Assembly (NCBI GenBank): GCA_016703625.1
Contig: JADJBP010000002.1
Location: 372,001-436,000 of the forward strand
DNA: 64,000 nt
Source: Chitinophagaceae bacterium
GTDB lineage: Bacteria > Bacteroidota > Bacteroidia > Chitinophagales > Chitinophagaceae
Direction of reading: 5' to 3'
Below the pieces are notes generated by a model. That model was given only the letters and a program-made list of their open reading frames with translations. It did not search any database and was not told the DNA's origin. The number at the start of each line of letters is the position of its first letter. Positions within the stretch are counted from its first letter, which is position 1. This document shows positions 37,521-46,910 of this stretch, in pieces. Made by a program: the position numbers and the translations under genes.

Positions 37521-37560
37521 AAAAGAAAAGCCTCCGATAAGGATCAGAGGCTTTTCTTTT
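37521..37560. terminator. Bidirectional terminator at the end of the gld operon
   Basis: AAAAGAAAAGCCTC (37521-37534) and GAGGCTTTTCTTTT (37547-37560) form a perfect 14-base stem, ending in T-runs on both strands. It lies 18 bases after the gldN stop and serves both convergent transcripts. Confidence 0.85.
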
Positions 37561-37578
37561 AATTTATTTACAGCGATA

Positions 37579-38622
37579 TTAATACGACCACAGATCCTGT
37601 TCGTAGTTAAATATCTTTTCCTTTATATTTTCGCCTTCCAGTAATTGCAGGATGCCTTTTTCCTTTAACCCGGGATATTGATCAATGAACCTGTCATACG
37701 GGTTGTCGATGGTGCTTTTAATGATACGGCCATAGAACATGCGGCTTTCAAAAAGATCTTCCCAGCTCATGCGTGCACCATAATTTTTACCATTGTACAC
37801 ATCATATTTAGAGAATATTGGCCTCATATCGGGATAATAAACCCAAAATAATTCCTGGGTACCAACAAACTGGTTGGTTTGTGCTGTATACACATTCATA
37901 ACCGGGGCTATTCCCAATATCCTCCAGAATAAACGGGAGCTTTCCTTATCAAAAATAACTTCTTCCTTAATCCTGAATTTATAAAATGAATCCAAAACAA
38001 TATCACGTGATTCCTCTTTGTAACCGGAGATATTACCAAGTGAATCGTAAACCGGGTATACAACAGGTTCACCTGCCATTTTCTTAACAATGTCTACTTT
38101 TGTCATCGGTGTTGTAAACCTGTCGTCAATCGGATCAAATACAGTTACCAAACTATCCTGGATCGCTTTAAATAAGATGGATATAAAACGCTGGTTACCG
38201 TTGTTTTCATCTGCTGCATATTTAAAAGGCAGGTTGATCTTTTCACGTGTATCAATCTCTCTCCAGATCTTGTGGCGGTACATGGCATCATCGGCCCTTA
38301 AATTTTCATAAGGTAATGGTGTCCTGTCTTTCAGCATGGTTGTTTCCACTGCTTCATCTGGCCTTAATGATTTTTTAACCGTTGGTACCGGTAAGCTGTC
38401 ATTAAATTTCGGCGGTGGAGGTGCAGCAACAACAGCAACTGTATCAACAACGGGAACCGTTGGCTGAATTTTAGCCTTCGTTTTAGAAGCTGTTGTTTTT
38501 TTGGTACTGGCACGCTTCGTTGATTTACGCGTTGTTGTCTTTTTCTTTTGCGCATCAACCGTGTTAACAAATATGCCTAAACATAATGCCAGCAAAAAAT
38601 ATTTAAAATACTGCTTTTTCAT
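37579..38622 (-). CDS. gldN: Gliding motility / type IX secretion protein GldN (PorN)
   Basis: The 347-residue periplasmic protein has a signal peptide (ending near residue 24, 'GIFVNTVDA'), a basic Lys/Thr/Ala-rich linker (about 25-55), a proline-rich stretch and the conserved GldN domain with 'DDAMYRHKIWREIDTREKIN', 'PLPYENLRADD' and 'PVMNVYTAQTNQFVGTQELF', then 'YYPDMRPIFSKYDVYNGKN'. GldN joins GldK in the ring complex between the outer membrane and the GldLM motor of the type IX secretion system. It is the last gene of gldK-L-M-N, 18 bases after gldM, and is followed by a strong terminator. Confidence 0.95.
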   Translation of the reverse strand: MKKQYFKYFLLALCLGIFVNTVDAQKKKTTTRKSTKRASTKKTTASKTKAKIQPTVPVVDTVAVVAAPPPPKFNDSLPVPTVKKSLRPDEAVETTMLKDRTPLPYENLRADDAMYRHKIWREIDTREKINLPFKYAADENNGNQRFISILFKAIQDSLVTVFDPIDDRFTTPMTKVDIVKKMAGEPVVYPVYDSLGNISGYKEESRDIVLDSFYKFRIKEEVIFDKESSRLFWRILGIAPVMNVYTAQTNQFVGTQELFWVYYPDMRPIFSKYDVYNGKNYGARMSWEDLFESRMFYGRIIKSTIDNPYDRFIDQYPGLKEKGILQLLEGENIKEKIFNYEQDLWSY

Positions 38623-38640
38623 AGCTTTTTATTTTTACTC

Positions 38641-40180
38641 TTAGAATAATGAGAATCCCGGAGGGTTTTGAATTGTTCTTGGTTGCCCGTCGGGACCTAC
38701 TACACGGATATTATCAAAAATAACTGTTGAGCCGGGTGCCAGTGTTTTCATATACTCAGCTGCCGGTGCAAGGCTTCCACTGCTCAAAGAAACCTGTTTC
38801 ACGTTCCTGTCGCCCGGGTTTGTAAAATAAACCGTGGCGCCTGTTACGCTGAACCTGGCTTCAAAATCAAAATTTTCAAGATCGGCACGTACAAACTGCT
38901 GGCCCCTGAAAAACAACAGCCTGCATTTTACCACCACCGCTTGGTCCAACTTTAATAACCGGATCAGGTATACGCTTAACCCGGAAAGGAAATGAAGTTG
39001 ATTTACCATCAGCAGTAACTGTTATTTTACATTCGCCGATCGTAGTAACCTTTACCGTACGTTTGGCTGTACCAGGACTAATGGTTGCGCCTCCGCCGGA
39101 AATAGAAACATTGGTCTTGTCCCAACCGGTTGTAGAACCAATGGTTACCGGGTTATCAACCCCAATATAAAATACATTCATTTTATCAAGCATTACTGCG
39201 GCACCACCCGGTGTACCAACCGTATATTCTATATCTTTTTCAAGCTTTTCTGATGTACCATCGGGTTTAGTATAAGTAATAACAACATGTACTTTTTTCT
39301 GCCCGCCGCCCGAAACATTGAATTTCTTTTCAGCAACGCCATTTTCATTTAAAGCAGTTGTTACACCATCAATAGTAATAACGGGTTTAGCAGCATCATT
39401 AAATGCGCCAACACCTGCAGTAACGATCATTTCCTCTCCCGGCATCAGGTAAGTTGAATTACTTGCTGCAATGGGTTCAAACTTATCATAAATAAGTTTT
39501 ACCGCACCGATCTGGTTATGACAATAAGTAACAACCTGGTTTTCCGCATTTTTAACATTATTCTGAAACTTGCTTAAAATGGTCAATGCCGCTACAGTGG
39601 GCGTCATGTGAAAATAGGTTGATGTAAAATCCTTTGATTTACCGATCTGGTTACCACCCGGAACTTCAGTTGATACCGGGAAATTGGATTCGAACTCTTT
39701 TGCAATGGCAGGATCAATTCCAAGCATTGCTTTTTTGTATTCATTTAATTTTTGCTCCAGTTCTTTTCCTTTTCCGTTGGTCTCAAAAAGACGGGTTGAT
39801 GCATCCAGGTTATCTTCTTTAAAATCTTCAACCTGCACACCGTCCTTATCTTTCATGGTAAGGTCTGCGCCTTTTTTCAGATCCAATTTCAGGTTATCAA
39901 TATAAGAAATTAAGGTAGCTGATAATTTTTTTGCATCATCTGCCTTGGGCGCCCATATTCTTGCTTTTTCAGCCGATTGCGGATCAGCAAGTTTATCAGC
40001 CAATGACTTATACAATACTTCATTAGACTTATTGATACTTGAAGTTGAATTCATCAAACTTTTATCCACCGTTTTAAAGGCTTCCAATATCTCGGCAGAA
40101 ACATTTAGTGCCAGGATAGCGGTCAACACCAAGTACATAATGTTGATCATCTTTTGCCGGGGCTCTCTAGGTAAAGCCAT
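38641..40180 (-). CDS. gldM: Gliding motility / type IX secretion motor protein GldM (one frameshift)
   Basis: The restored protein has about 513 residues. It begins with the conserved 'MALPREPRQKMINIMYLVLT' and a single membrane helix (about 12-30), followed by helical and Ig-like periplasmic domains, 'FLPVSTEVPGGNQIGKSKDF'-like stretches near 170, and a C-terminal domain ending 'GPDGQPRTIQNPPGFSLF'. GldM is the rotating shaft of the proton-driven GldLM motor. The frame breaks near 38902: an extra base in a GGCC context turns 'VVFQGQQFVRADLENFDFE' out of phase; removing it restores the reading. Treated as a consensus error because GldM is needed for secretion. gldL is 72 bases upstream. Confidence 0.93.
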
Positions 40181-40252
40181 AATCTTTTATATTTACGATT
40201 GTTTAGTTTAAAATGGTTTTATTCGATGGCTGGTCTTTTAATGCCTGGTGCA

Positions 40253-41005
40253 TTAACGTCCGGTTTGCATGGCACTTAACATATTGCCATAAACTGCGTT
40301 TAATTTACCCAGGTTATTTGCCAATGCACCGATCTGCACTTTTGCTTTTTCGGCATCCTCTACAGTACCCATCATGGTTGTGCTGGCTTCAGCCAGTTTA
40401 CCATAGAAAGTATTCAATGATTTTAAATGATTATTACTTTCTTTTAATTCAAGTTCGTAAATGGTATTTAATGAACCGAGGTTCTTGGTTAACACCTGAA
40501 CCTGCTCATGAAAACCTTTTGCACTGTCGGCAGCATTGCTGAAACTACCCATGGTAGCTGCGCTGCTTGCAAAAGCGGTGGTCATATTTCCTAAAGCTGT
40601 TGTTGCTTCCTTGGTTTTATTATTAAAATCACCGGTAGATTTTACAACATCCCCGATCTCATGCATATTACCCACGGTACTTTGTAATTTTTGAAAACCT
40701 TCACCCAGTTTTTTAAGGTTTGTAGGAGTTATATCAGCCTGCTGAAGCATTTTGTCCATTGAATCCAGGGAAGGATTTTCTACAACATCAGTTTGCTCAT
40801 CTTCCGGGTGATGTTTGGGTTTTACCCACTCAATTCCTGCGTACACCAAAAAGATCGCTGTTTCTGTCCACATACCAATGGTTAACATCATATCAGCAAA
40901 AGGCTGGTGTGTAAGTTTTGCCCATGCAGCGAAAATGATAACAGCAGCTCCGGCACTTACCAAAACATCGATCAAAGTTAAAAAGGTTCTTTTGTTGTGA
41001 GGCAT
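40253..41005 (-). CDS. gldL: Gliding motility / type IX secretion motor protein GldL
   Basis: The 250-residue protein has two membrane helices near the N-terminus (about 11-30, 'IDVLVSAGAAVIIFAAWAK', and 39-59, 'MMLTIGMWTETAIFLVYAGI'), then a long cytoplasmic helical tail. Charged residues known to matter in GldL appear in the membrane part: Lys30, and Glu48 and Glu59 in or next to the second helix. GldL and GldM form the proton-motive-force motor that drives gliding and T9SS transport. ATG 41005 is clear. A hairpin (stem GTACCTG/CAGGTAC, within 41066-41095) stands in the 117-base gap after gldK. Confidence 0.94.
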   Translation of the reverse strand: MPHNKRTFLTLIDVLVSAGAAVIIFAAWAKLTHQPFADMMLTIGMWTETAIFLVYAGIEWVKPKHHPEDEQTDVVENPSLDSMDKMLQQADITPTNLKKLGEGFQKLQSTVGNMHEIGDVVKSTGDFNNKTKEATTALGNMTTAFASSAATMGSFSNAADSAKGFHEQVQVLTKNLGSLNTIYELELKESNNHLKSLNTFYGKLAEASTTMMGTVEDAEKAKVQIGALANNLGKLNAVYGNMLSAMQTGR

Positions 41006-41065
41006 GATTTAAAAATTTAGAGTTTTAATTGGAGGTTATTTAAAGTTTAATTACACAAAATTACA

Positions 41066-41095
41066 GAGTACCTGTGTACTTTTCCAGGTACCCTC
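41066..41095. other. Hairpin in the gldK-gldL gap
   Basis: GTACCTG and CAGGTAC form a 7-base stem around TGTACTTTTC, with a further GA/TC extension across a bulge. No long T-run follows in the operon direction, so it may tune the ratio of gldK to gldL mRNA rather than terminate. Confidence 0.35.
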
Positions 41096-41122
41096 AATAA
41101 TAGATTTAGTTTTGAAAATGTT

Positions 41123-42422
41123 TTATTTTTTCTTGCCCTTTTTTTGAGCAGGAGGTAAATCAATTACACAACGAAAGCCTATATATGATTTAGCGGTATC
41201 CTGGTATTCATAAGCACGGGTGCCCGTTCTTAAGTAATATCCAACATCTTTCCAGCTTCCTCCACGTAATACCTTACGCTTATCGCGGGGCTTGTCGGTT
41301 TCTTTGGCATTATACCTGATATCCGGGTTCATGTCATGCTGGAAATTATAAGCTCCTTCATAAAATAATGATGAGGTCCATTCTGCCACATTACCTGCCA
41401 TATTATATAAACCAAAATCATTGGGCCAGTATGCATCGGCACGAACTGTATAAAATCCGCCATCTTCAGGATAATTTCCCCTGCCTGGTTTAAAATTAGC
41501 CAGCAGGCAACCTTTTTTATTTCTCAGGTAATAACCGCCCCATGGATAATCTGCCTGTGAACGTCCGCCCCTGGCAGCATATTCCCATTCGGCTTCTGTT
41601 GGTAACCTGAAATCAGATTCAGCAGTTTTTTTCTTAGACTCCAGGAAAGCATTCAGGTAATGGGTTCTCCATTCGCAAAATGCTGTTGCCTGTTTCCAGC
41701 TTACACCTACAACAGGATAATTTCCAAATGCAGGATGGCTGAAATATTTTTTAGCCATTGGCTCATTGTAGGAATATGCAAAATCCCTTACCCAGCATAA
41801 TGAATCGGGGTAAACAGGTATTGATTTTTTAACGATGAATTTAGAACGTGGAATGGTAGCATCTTTATTTTGTGACGCTGCCTTATAATCAAATATCTCT
41901 GATTGATATACGATCTTGGTGGCATCAATTTCCTTTTTGCCAAAGATCCTGTTATCTGGTGTAACAATGATGGCATCCACTTTTTCCATGGTTGCTTTAT
42001 CGCTCCATTTGATCTTATTGGCTTTTGACCAGTCAATGTATTCGTTCCCGTCGGTACCCTGTTTTACCAGGCCCATTAACTTGGCGCCGATAGAATCCCT
42101 GACCCAATTGGTAAACTGGCGGTATTCATTATTGGTTATTTCAGTTGCATCCATCCAGAATCCACTGATGGATACAGCTTTGTTACGTGCAGTTAATGCA
42201 TAACTCATATCCTCGTCACTTGACCCCATATGAAAAGTTCCCGGTGGTATGTACACCATACCCGGAGGTTTGGGTAAACTCCACTTGGAACTGGGAGCAA
42301 CGCCAATCAGTTGGCCTTATCGGTTGCATAGCCGCCGCCTGATTTACTGCCAGATTTCTTACAACTGGTAGATAACGTAGTTATAGCTGTTACAGCTACA
42401 AGATAGAATAGCCTTTCTTCAT
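41123..42422 (-). CDS. gldK: Gliding motility / type IX secretion lipoprotein GldK (N-terminus broken by two frameshifts)
   Basis: The intact frame (41123-42259) begins with 'MVYIPPGTFHMGSSDED', which is the start of the conserved FGE-sulfatase-like domain, not the true start. Upstream, two one-base gaps near 42402 and 42311 hide a signal peptide: restored sequence begins 'MKKGYSILVAVTAITTLSTS' with the lipobox Cys next, then 'KKSGSKSGGGYATDKANL' and 'LIGVAPSSKWSLPKPPG'. Total about 433 residues. The domain ends 'LRGGSWKDVGYYLRTGTR' and 'IGFRCVIDL'. GldK is the outer-membrane-linked ring lipoprotein of the T9SS. First gene of gldKLMN. A TACATTTG box stands 26 bases before the ATG at 42422. 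Confidence 0.92.
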
Positions 42423-43174
42423 TGTATTTAACTTTGAGGGTATTGGGCAAATGTAATGATTATTTTGATTTCTCATCATTTTATGGTTGATTGAATTTTA
42501 ATTTAATAACCAAAAGATTTAACCCGTAAAAATGAAAACGAAACTTATATTCAAATATTGTGTTTCCGGCTTTCAATCTTGTTTTAGTTTACGTGTTAAA
42601 TATTGAACTTATGACAGTTTCAGGCATTTGCCTCCTGCCAAAACAATGCTTTGATCATCAGTGACGTAATTTCGAATGTTTTTGTTTATCAGCAAAGAAA
42701 TTGCGTCAATTTCTTTTCCCCATTTAAATGTAAGCCTTATTGGTACCTGTTTTTCAGCTGTACGCTGTATCACGGCACCAGCAATTTAAGCCGCTTTATT
42801 TATCCGGGCAACAACAGAAAACCCGGGTCAGTCTCAATTTAAACGCTACCCGGTTATTATAAAACCCGGGGGTATGTCTTCGATTTGCCCAGATTAATTC
42901 GGATGAAATCATGCCTTACCGCTTAAAAAAGTTCGTTTTTAATTGCCCTGGTTTATAGATTAATGGATGTTAAAGAAATCATAAAATATTTTAAGTATCG
43001 TCGAATAAAGTCTACAGGGGCCATCCGTTGCAAAAAATACCGTTAAAAATGTGGATAAAACATTATTGGCCCGGGGTTGAAGGCCGCATTTTTTTTAGCC
43101 GGAATGCTCTACATTGATTTTTTAAACAGGAGTTGAAAACGTAACTGTTCCGGTAAATCCGGGGTTTCAGGATC
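42423..43174. other. 752-base intergenic region upstream of gldK
   Basis: I find no convincing gene. It holds the gldK promoter side, an inverted repeat TGACGTAATTTC (42662-42673) with GAAATTGCGTCA (42697-42708) that pairs at 12 positions allowing one G-T, several CCCGGG-containing clusters (42825-42870 and 43070-43076), and one exact DnaA 9-mer (minus-strand TTATCCACA, 43050-43058). The short open frame at 42651-42842 has no coding features. The region may include a non-coding RNA or the decayed remains of a gene. Confidence 0.5.
42448..42455 (-). promoter_or_regulatory. Candidate -7 box (TACATTTG) for gldKLMN
   Basis: Minus-strand TACATTTG fits TAnnTTTG and lies 26 bases before the restored gldK ATG. 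No TTTG partner is seen at the usual distance upstream. Confidence 0.35.
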
Positions 43175-43966
43175 CTATTTCTTTTTAAGGGAAGACAGGT
43201 AAATCTCCAGTGCGCTTACCATACTTGGGGCATGGGGTTGCGGAGCTTTAATATCAAGAACCAGGCCTGCCTCTTCGGCTGCCTTAAAAGTATTGGCGCC
43301 AAAAGCACCTATTGTGGTACCGTTCTGTTTGAATTTTGGAAAATTTTCCAGCAGGCTTTTTACACCACCCGGCGTAAAAAAACAAATGACATCATAATTC
43401 CTGGCCATTACTTCTGTAATATCATTACTGATGATCCTGTACAACACCGGGGTGGCGTGTTCGCAATTATGGAATTTGAGCCAATTGGTTATCTCGCTGT
43501 CAAAAGATTCAGAACAGGGATACAGGAATTTCTCGTTGTCCTTATGTTTATTGATAACATCAAATAAACATTTATTGGTACCATCGGCACTGTAAAAAAC
43601 CTTTCTTTTGCGGTAAAGGATGAATTTTTGAAGATATAAAGCAACTGCTTCCGTTATACAGAAATACTTGGTTTCCTGTGAAATGCTCACTTTTATTTCG
43701 TCGCATATCCTGAAAAAATGATCAATGGCATTCCGGCTGGTAAAAACAACAGCCGAATAACTGGCAATATCGATCTTTTGTTTACGGAAATCCTTTGCCT
43801 GGATACCTTCTACAACTATAAAGGGGTGAAAATCAAGACTCAGGCTGTATTTCTTTGCCAATTCAAAATAGGGTGACTTGTCGCCATCCGGCTTTGGTTG
43901 GGTAATGAGTACTTTTTTTACCGCTTTTAATGAGGTAACAGCCTGTGTTGAACCGTTTGTAACCAT
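43175..43966 (-). CDS. hemD: Uroporphyrinogen-III synthase
   Basis: About 263 residues with the HemD two-lobe arrangement. The fold markers are 'KKVLITQPKPDGDKSPYFEL' at the start, 'YSAVVFTSRNAIDHFFRICD' near 72, 'KFLYPCSESFDSEITNWL' near 145 and 'YDVICFFTPGGVKSLLENFP' near 190, ending 'AGLVLDIKAPQPHAPSMVSA'. HemD closes hydroxymethylbilane to uroporphyrinogen III in heme synthesis. Sequence conservation in this family is low, so the call rests on these patterns and on its neighbour: hemD beside DUF4271 is a common Bacteroidota pair. ATG 43966 is preferred to a TTG at 43990. Confidence 0.88.
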   Translation of the reverse strand: MVTNGSTQAVTSLKAVKKVLITQPKPDGDKSPYFELAKKYSLSLDFHPFIVVEGIQAKDFRKQKIDIASYSAVVFTSRNAIDHFFRICDEIKVSISQETKYFCITEAVALYLQKFILYRKRKVFYSADGTNKCLFDVINKHKDNEKFLYPCSESFDSEITNWLKFHNCEHATPVLYRIISNDITEVMARNYDVICFFTPGGVKSLLENFPKFKQNGTTIGAFGANTFKAAEEAGLVLDIKAPQPHAPSMVSALEIYLSSLKKK

Positions 43967-43992
43967 AATAAATCTGCAATGGTTCTGCAAAA

Positions 43993-44904
43993 TTAAAGGA
44001 TTTTACTCAAATAAACCATTAAGCCCTTGTAAATCAATAATAGGGGTAACAATTCTATGCCGGCTATATAGAGAAAAAAATGAAACCTGCTGATTTTTAA
44101 CTGGTTTTGCAATAACCCATATGACCTGAAAAAGCGCAGTAATAAGAATATGCCGATACTCATCAACGAAATAATGACCCCTGTTTTTACAATGGGCTTA
44201 TCTGAAAATGATAATATAATGATAAAGGGAACTAAAAATACCCCAATGATCTTGTTTATCAGGAAAATGATGAAAATATAGGTATTGGTTGACTCACTCA
44301 GCCCGGAAACCCAGCCGGTAAACTTTAATGTGCAAAATTTTAAAAAGTAAATGATCCCCAATAATGCAATGGACGTTAAGATCAGTATCCGGTTATTTTC
44401 ACCGGGTATTACCTCATAATAATTTAAAAGTATGAATACATAAATGCCCCCGCTGATCACAAAAAACAGGTTAAACAACAGGGAAGGCAATTTGGCCTGC
44501 AATAGCTGATCGGTTAACTGGCTTTGCCGGAGTGAAGTATTAAAAAACACCCTGAACAGGTTTGTAAAATAACGGCTGTAAAAGTATTTTAAAAAAGCAA
44601 GCAGTAAAACAATGCCCGTAACCAGATAAAAAAAATTATCACCCGATCTTCTGCTTTTTAACTGAACGGCTAATGAAACCGGTGCTGCATCTGAGTTCAG
44701 CAGCTTATTTTTCATTGAAAGAACCGTTTCTTCTGCAATTACCCTGTTCAATGTGTCTGCAGGGCCGGGTAGCGGCTGTACCTGTGAAGTATCTTTTTGC
44801 GTAATTAATGAATCGGTTTGCTGTGCAAACAAAGATGCTGCACATACGATCAAAAAAAACACCAGGAGAAAAATTGGTTTCAATACTTCAATAATTTGCA
44901 GCAA
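43993..44904 (-). CDS. DUF4271 integral membrane protein
   Basis: About 303 residues, or a little fewer. A signal-peptide-like segment (up to about residue 27, 'VCAASLFAQQ') is followed by a polar stretch and about six to seven membrane helices, such as 'NFFYLVTGIVLLLAFLKYFY' and 'IIFLINKIIGVFLVPFIIIL'. The conserved pattern 'YSRYFTNLFRVFFNTSLRQS' marks the DUF4271 family, of unknown function. No ATG starts this frame near its N-terminus: TTG codons at 44904 and 44883 are the candidates, so either a TTG start or a nearby sequence error applies. hemD begins 27 bases past its stop. Confidence 0.82.
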   Translation of the reverse strand: MLQIIEVLKPIFLLVFFLIVCAASLFAQQTDSLITQKDTSQVQPLPGPADTLNRVIAEETVLSMKNKLLNSDAAPVSLAVQLKSRRSGDNFFYLVTGIVLLLAFLKYFYSRYFTNLFRVFFNTSLRQSQLTDQLLQAKLPSLLFNLFFVISGGIYVFILLNYYEVIPGENNRILILTSIALLGIIYFLKFCTLKFTGWVSGLSESTNTYIFIIFLINKIIGVFLVPFIIILSFSDKPIVKTGVIISLMSIGIFLLLRFFRSYGLLQNQLKISRFHFFLYIAGIELLPLLLIYKGLMVYLSKIL

Positions 44905-45028
44905 AAATAATGATTCACTGCTTGGTTAAACAACCTTTTTTAGCATTCATGTACCCGGTTGCATTGCTGTACCGTTAATCAACCGGATCAGGTACCTGGA
45001 TATAAAACCAGTTGCTGTGCCCGCTCAT

Positions 45029-46853
45029 TTAAAAGTAATTGACATACCCAAAATGAATTTTTGATGCCTCCCGCAGGTTCAGCTTTACATCATTTCGTTT
45101 TCCGGCGGCATAACTGATATTCAATAACCCGAATTTGGTTTCAAAAGCCATGCCTAAACCGATACCAATAAAGTTGTTGTTGAGGTCTACGGACTGGTAT
45201 TTATTTTTCACCAGCCCGCCATCAACAAATCCAAAAATGAATGAATTGAGTGCAAGCCTGTACCGGTACTCGGCAGTTAATACGGCATACTGTGTTGCAT
45301 AAATGCTTTCTTCACTAAATCCCCTTAACAGTTTATATCCCCCGATCTGGAACAGTTCGTTGCGGAAAGTGCTGGGGCTGATGAATAACCCTCCCTGGAC
45401 TGCCGCCTTAACGGTTGCCTGCTTACCTACAGGAAAATAATGAGCTGCGCCCAGTTTTACCCTGAACTGGTAAGACCGTGCCTTTACAGAATCATACAAA
45501 GATGCATAATCAAAATTTGGGTCCTGTAAACCCAGTATCTCGTTATTCTTTTTTATATTTTTATACCAACGGCTGCTGTTATCTTTAATTCGTTGCCGGT
45601 ACGTGGGTTCAACCGGTAATCGGTTTTATTCCATTCATAATCGATACCCACATTAATGGCGGTTACATCAATATTGGGAGGAAGTTTTTTGGTTGCCTTT
45701 ACCAGGTTGGTATCAACACCGGTACCCAGTAAAAAACTGTTTTGCCACTGTACAAATACTTTACCCGACTGGTTTGCCGATAACAAATACTGCAGCCCTG
45801 CCAATGCATTCACCTGTAAAAAAGTTGAATCCTTTTTAAACAGGTCGAAAAAAAGTCGAACCCGAAACCGGAATTAAAAATATAAGGCTGCTGGTAACCC
45901 AGGTTAAGCCTGGGCGATTTAGGCTGCAACTGCTGCCATTTAAATAAAATGGTTTCGCCATTGTTGAGCGCATTTTTAAGATCGAGGTTTACATCGGCTG
46001 TAAGTTGCAGCTTTCCTGACTGGTCGGTGCTGGGTAAAAATCCAATTAAAAAATTGGCCTGGCTGCTTTTTTTAGGCGCCAGGTAAAGATTGAGGATCGA
46101 GCCCGTTCCCAGCATCGTCATATCACTGGGCTGTACTTCCTGTAAATAAGGCAGTTCAAGCATCCGCTTGGTTACCTGCTCCAATTTTTCTTTATTGTAT
46201 AAACTTCCATAGGGGATCCCTAAATAGTGCTGTAAAAATTTACGGGATATTTTTGCCTTACCCAAAACACGGATACTGTCGATATGATAAATCGGCCCTT
46301 TATTGGCCCGTAACAAGGCTTCCATTTTATCATCATCAAGCCTGATACTGTCTAAAAAAATGGCTGCAAACGGGTAACCGTTCTTTTCATAATAATTCAA
46401 TACCCGGTCCTGCAGGGCCAGCAATTGCTGAATATTGAGCAGTTTTCCGTTGTAATCTTTTTCTTTGAACCGGCTGTCGTCCAGGGCAGCTTTTTCAATC
46501 CCGTCCGGTATTAATTTTATCCATTGATACTGTTTCCCTAAAAACAAATGGATCGTTGTAGTATTTTCTGTTTCAAAAACACTGTCAACTGAAGCGGTTG
46601 GATAACCTTTTGAACTTAATAAAGATGTTAATCCATGTATATAAGTACTGCACAATGCCTGGCTTGCAAAACCGGTCTCCAGTTTCAATGGCTGCCCGTT
46701 AAAGGAACTATCTTTGTCAACAAACTGAATGTGTAACCGGTGTGGCCATTTTTTTGTGGATTGTGCATTAACAGTAAAAGCAGCTAATAAAATACAGGCA
46801 CACAGCCATACCGGAAACCATATTTTACAACATATTAATTTAACAGGAGCCAT
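45029..46853 (-). CDS. BamA/Omp85-like outer membrane protein (two frameshifts)
   Basis: The restored protein has about 608 residues. It has a signal peptide (ending near residue 30), POTRA-like regions (about 40-245, with 'YYEKNGYPFAAIFLDSIRLD' and 'IDSIRVLGKAKISRKFLQHY'), and an Omp85 barrel from about residue 260. The frame breaks in a T run near 45853 ('FGFDFFFDLFKKDSTFLQVN' is restored by one added T) and in an A run near 45557 ('VGIKNIKKNNEILGLQDPNF' by one added A). The barrel ends 'SKIHFGYVNYF', and 'RGFSEESIYATQYAV' precedes the last strands. It is a second Omp85 type besides the one at the window start; its client is unknown. Divergent from hemW. Confidence 0.85.
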
Positions 46854-46910
46854 TCGTAATCAAATCTAAAATATTATCCCGATACTTGTTGGGACTAAAA
46901 ACAAAATTCT

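Noticed and set aside
42651..42842. 63-codon open frame in the gap before gldK
   Set aside because: No signal, domain or typical composition; it runs through the inverted repeat and CCCGGG clusters.
43050..43058. Exact DnaA box as a sign of a replication origin
   Set aside because: A single exact 9-mer is expected by chance about every other 64-kb window; no cluster, no dnaA or dnaN gene nearby.
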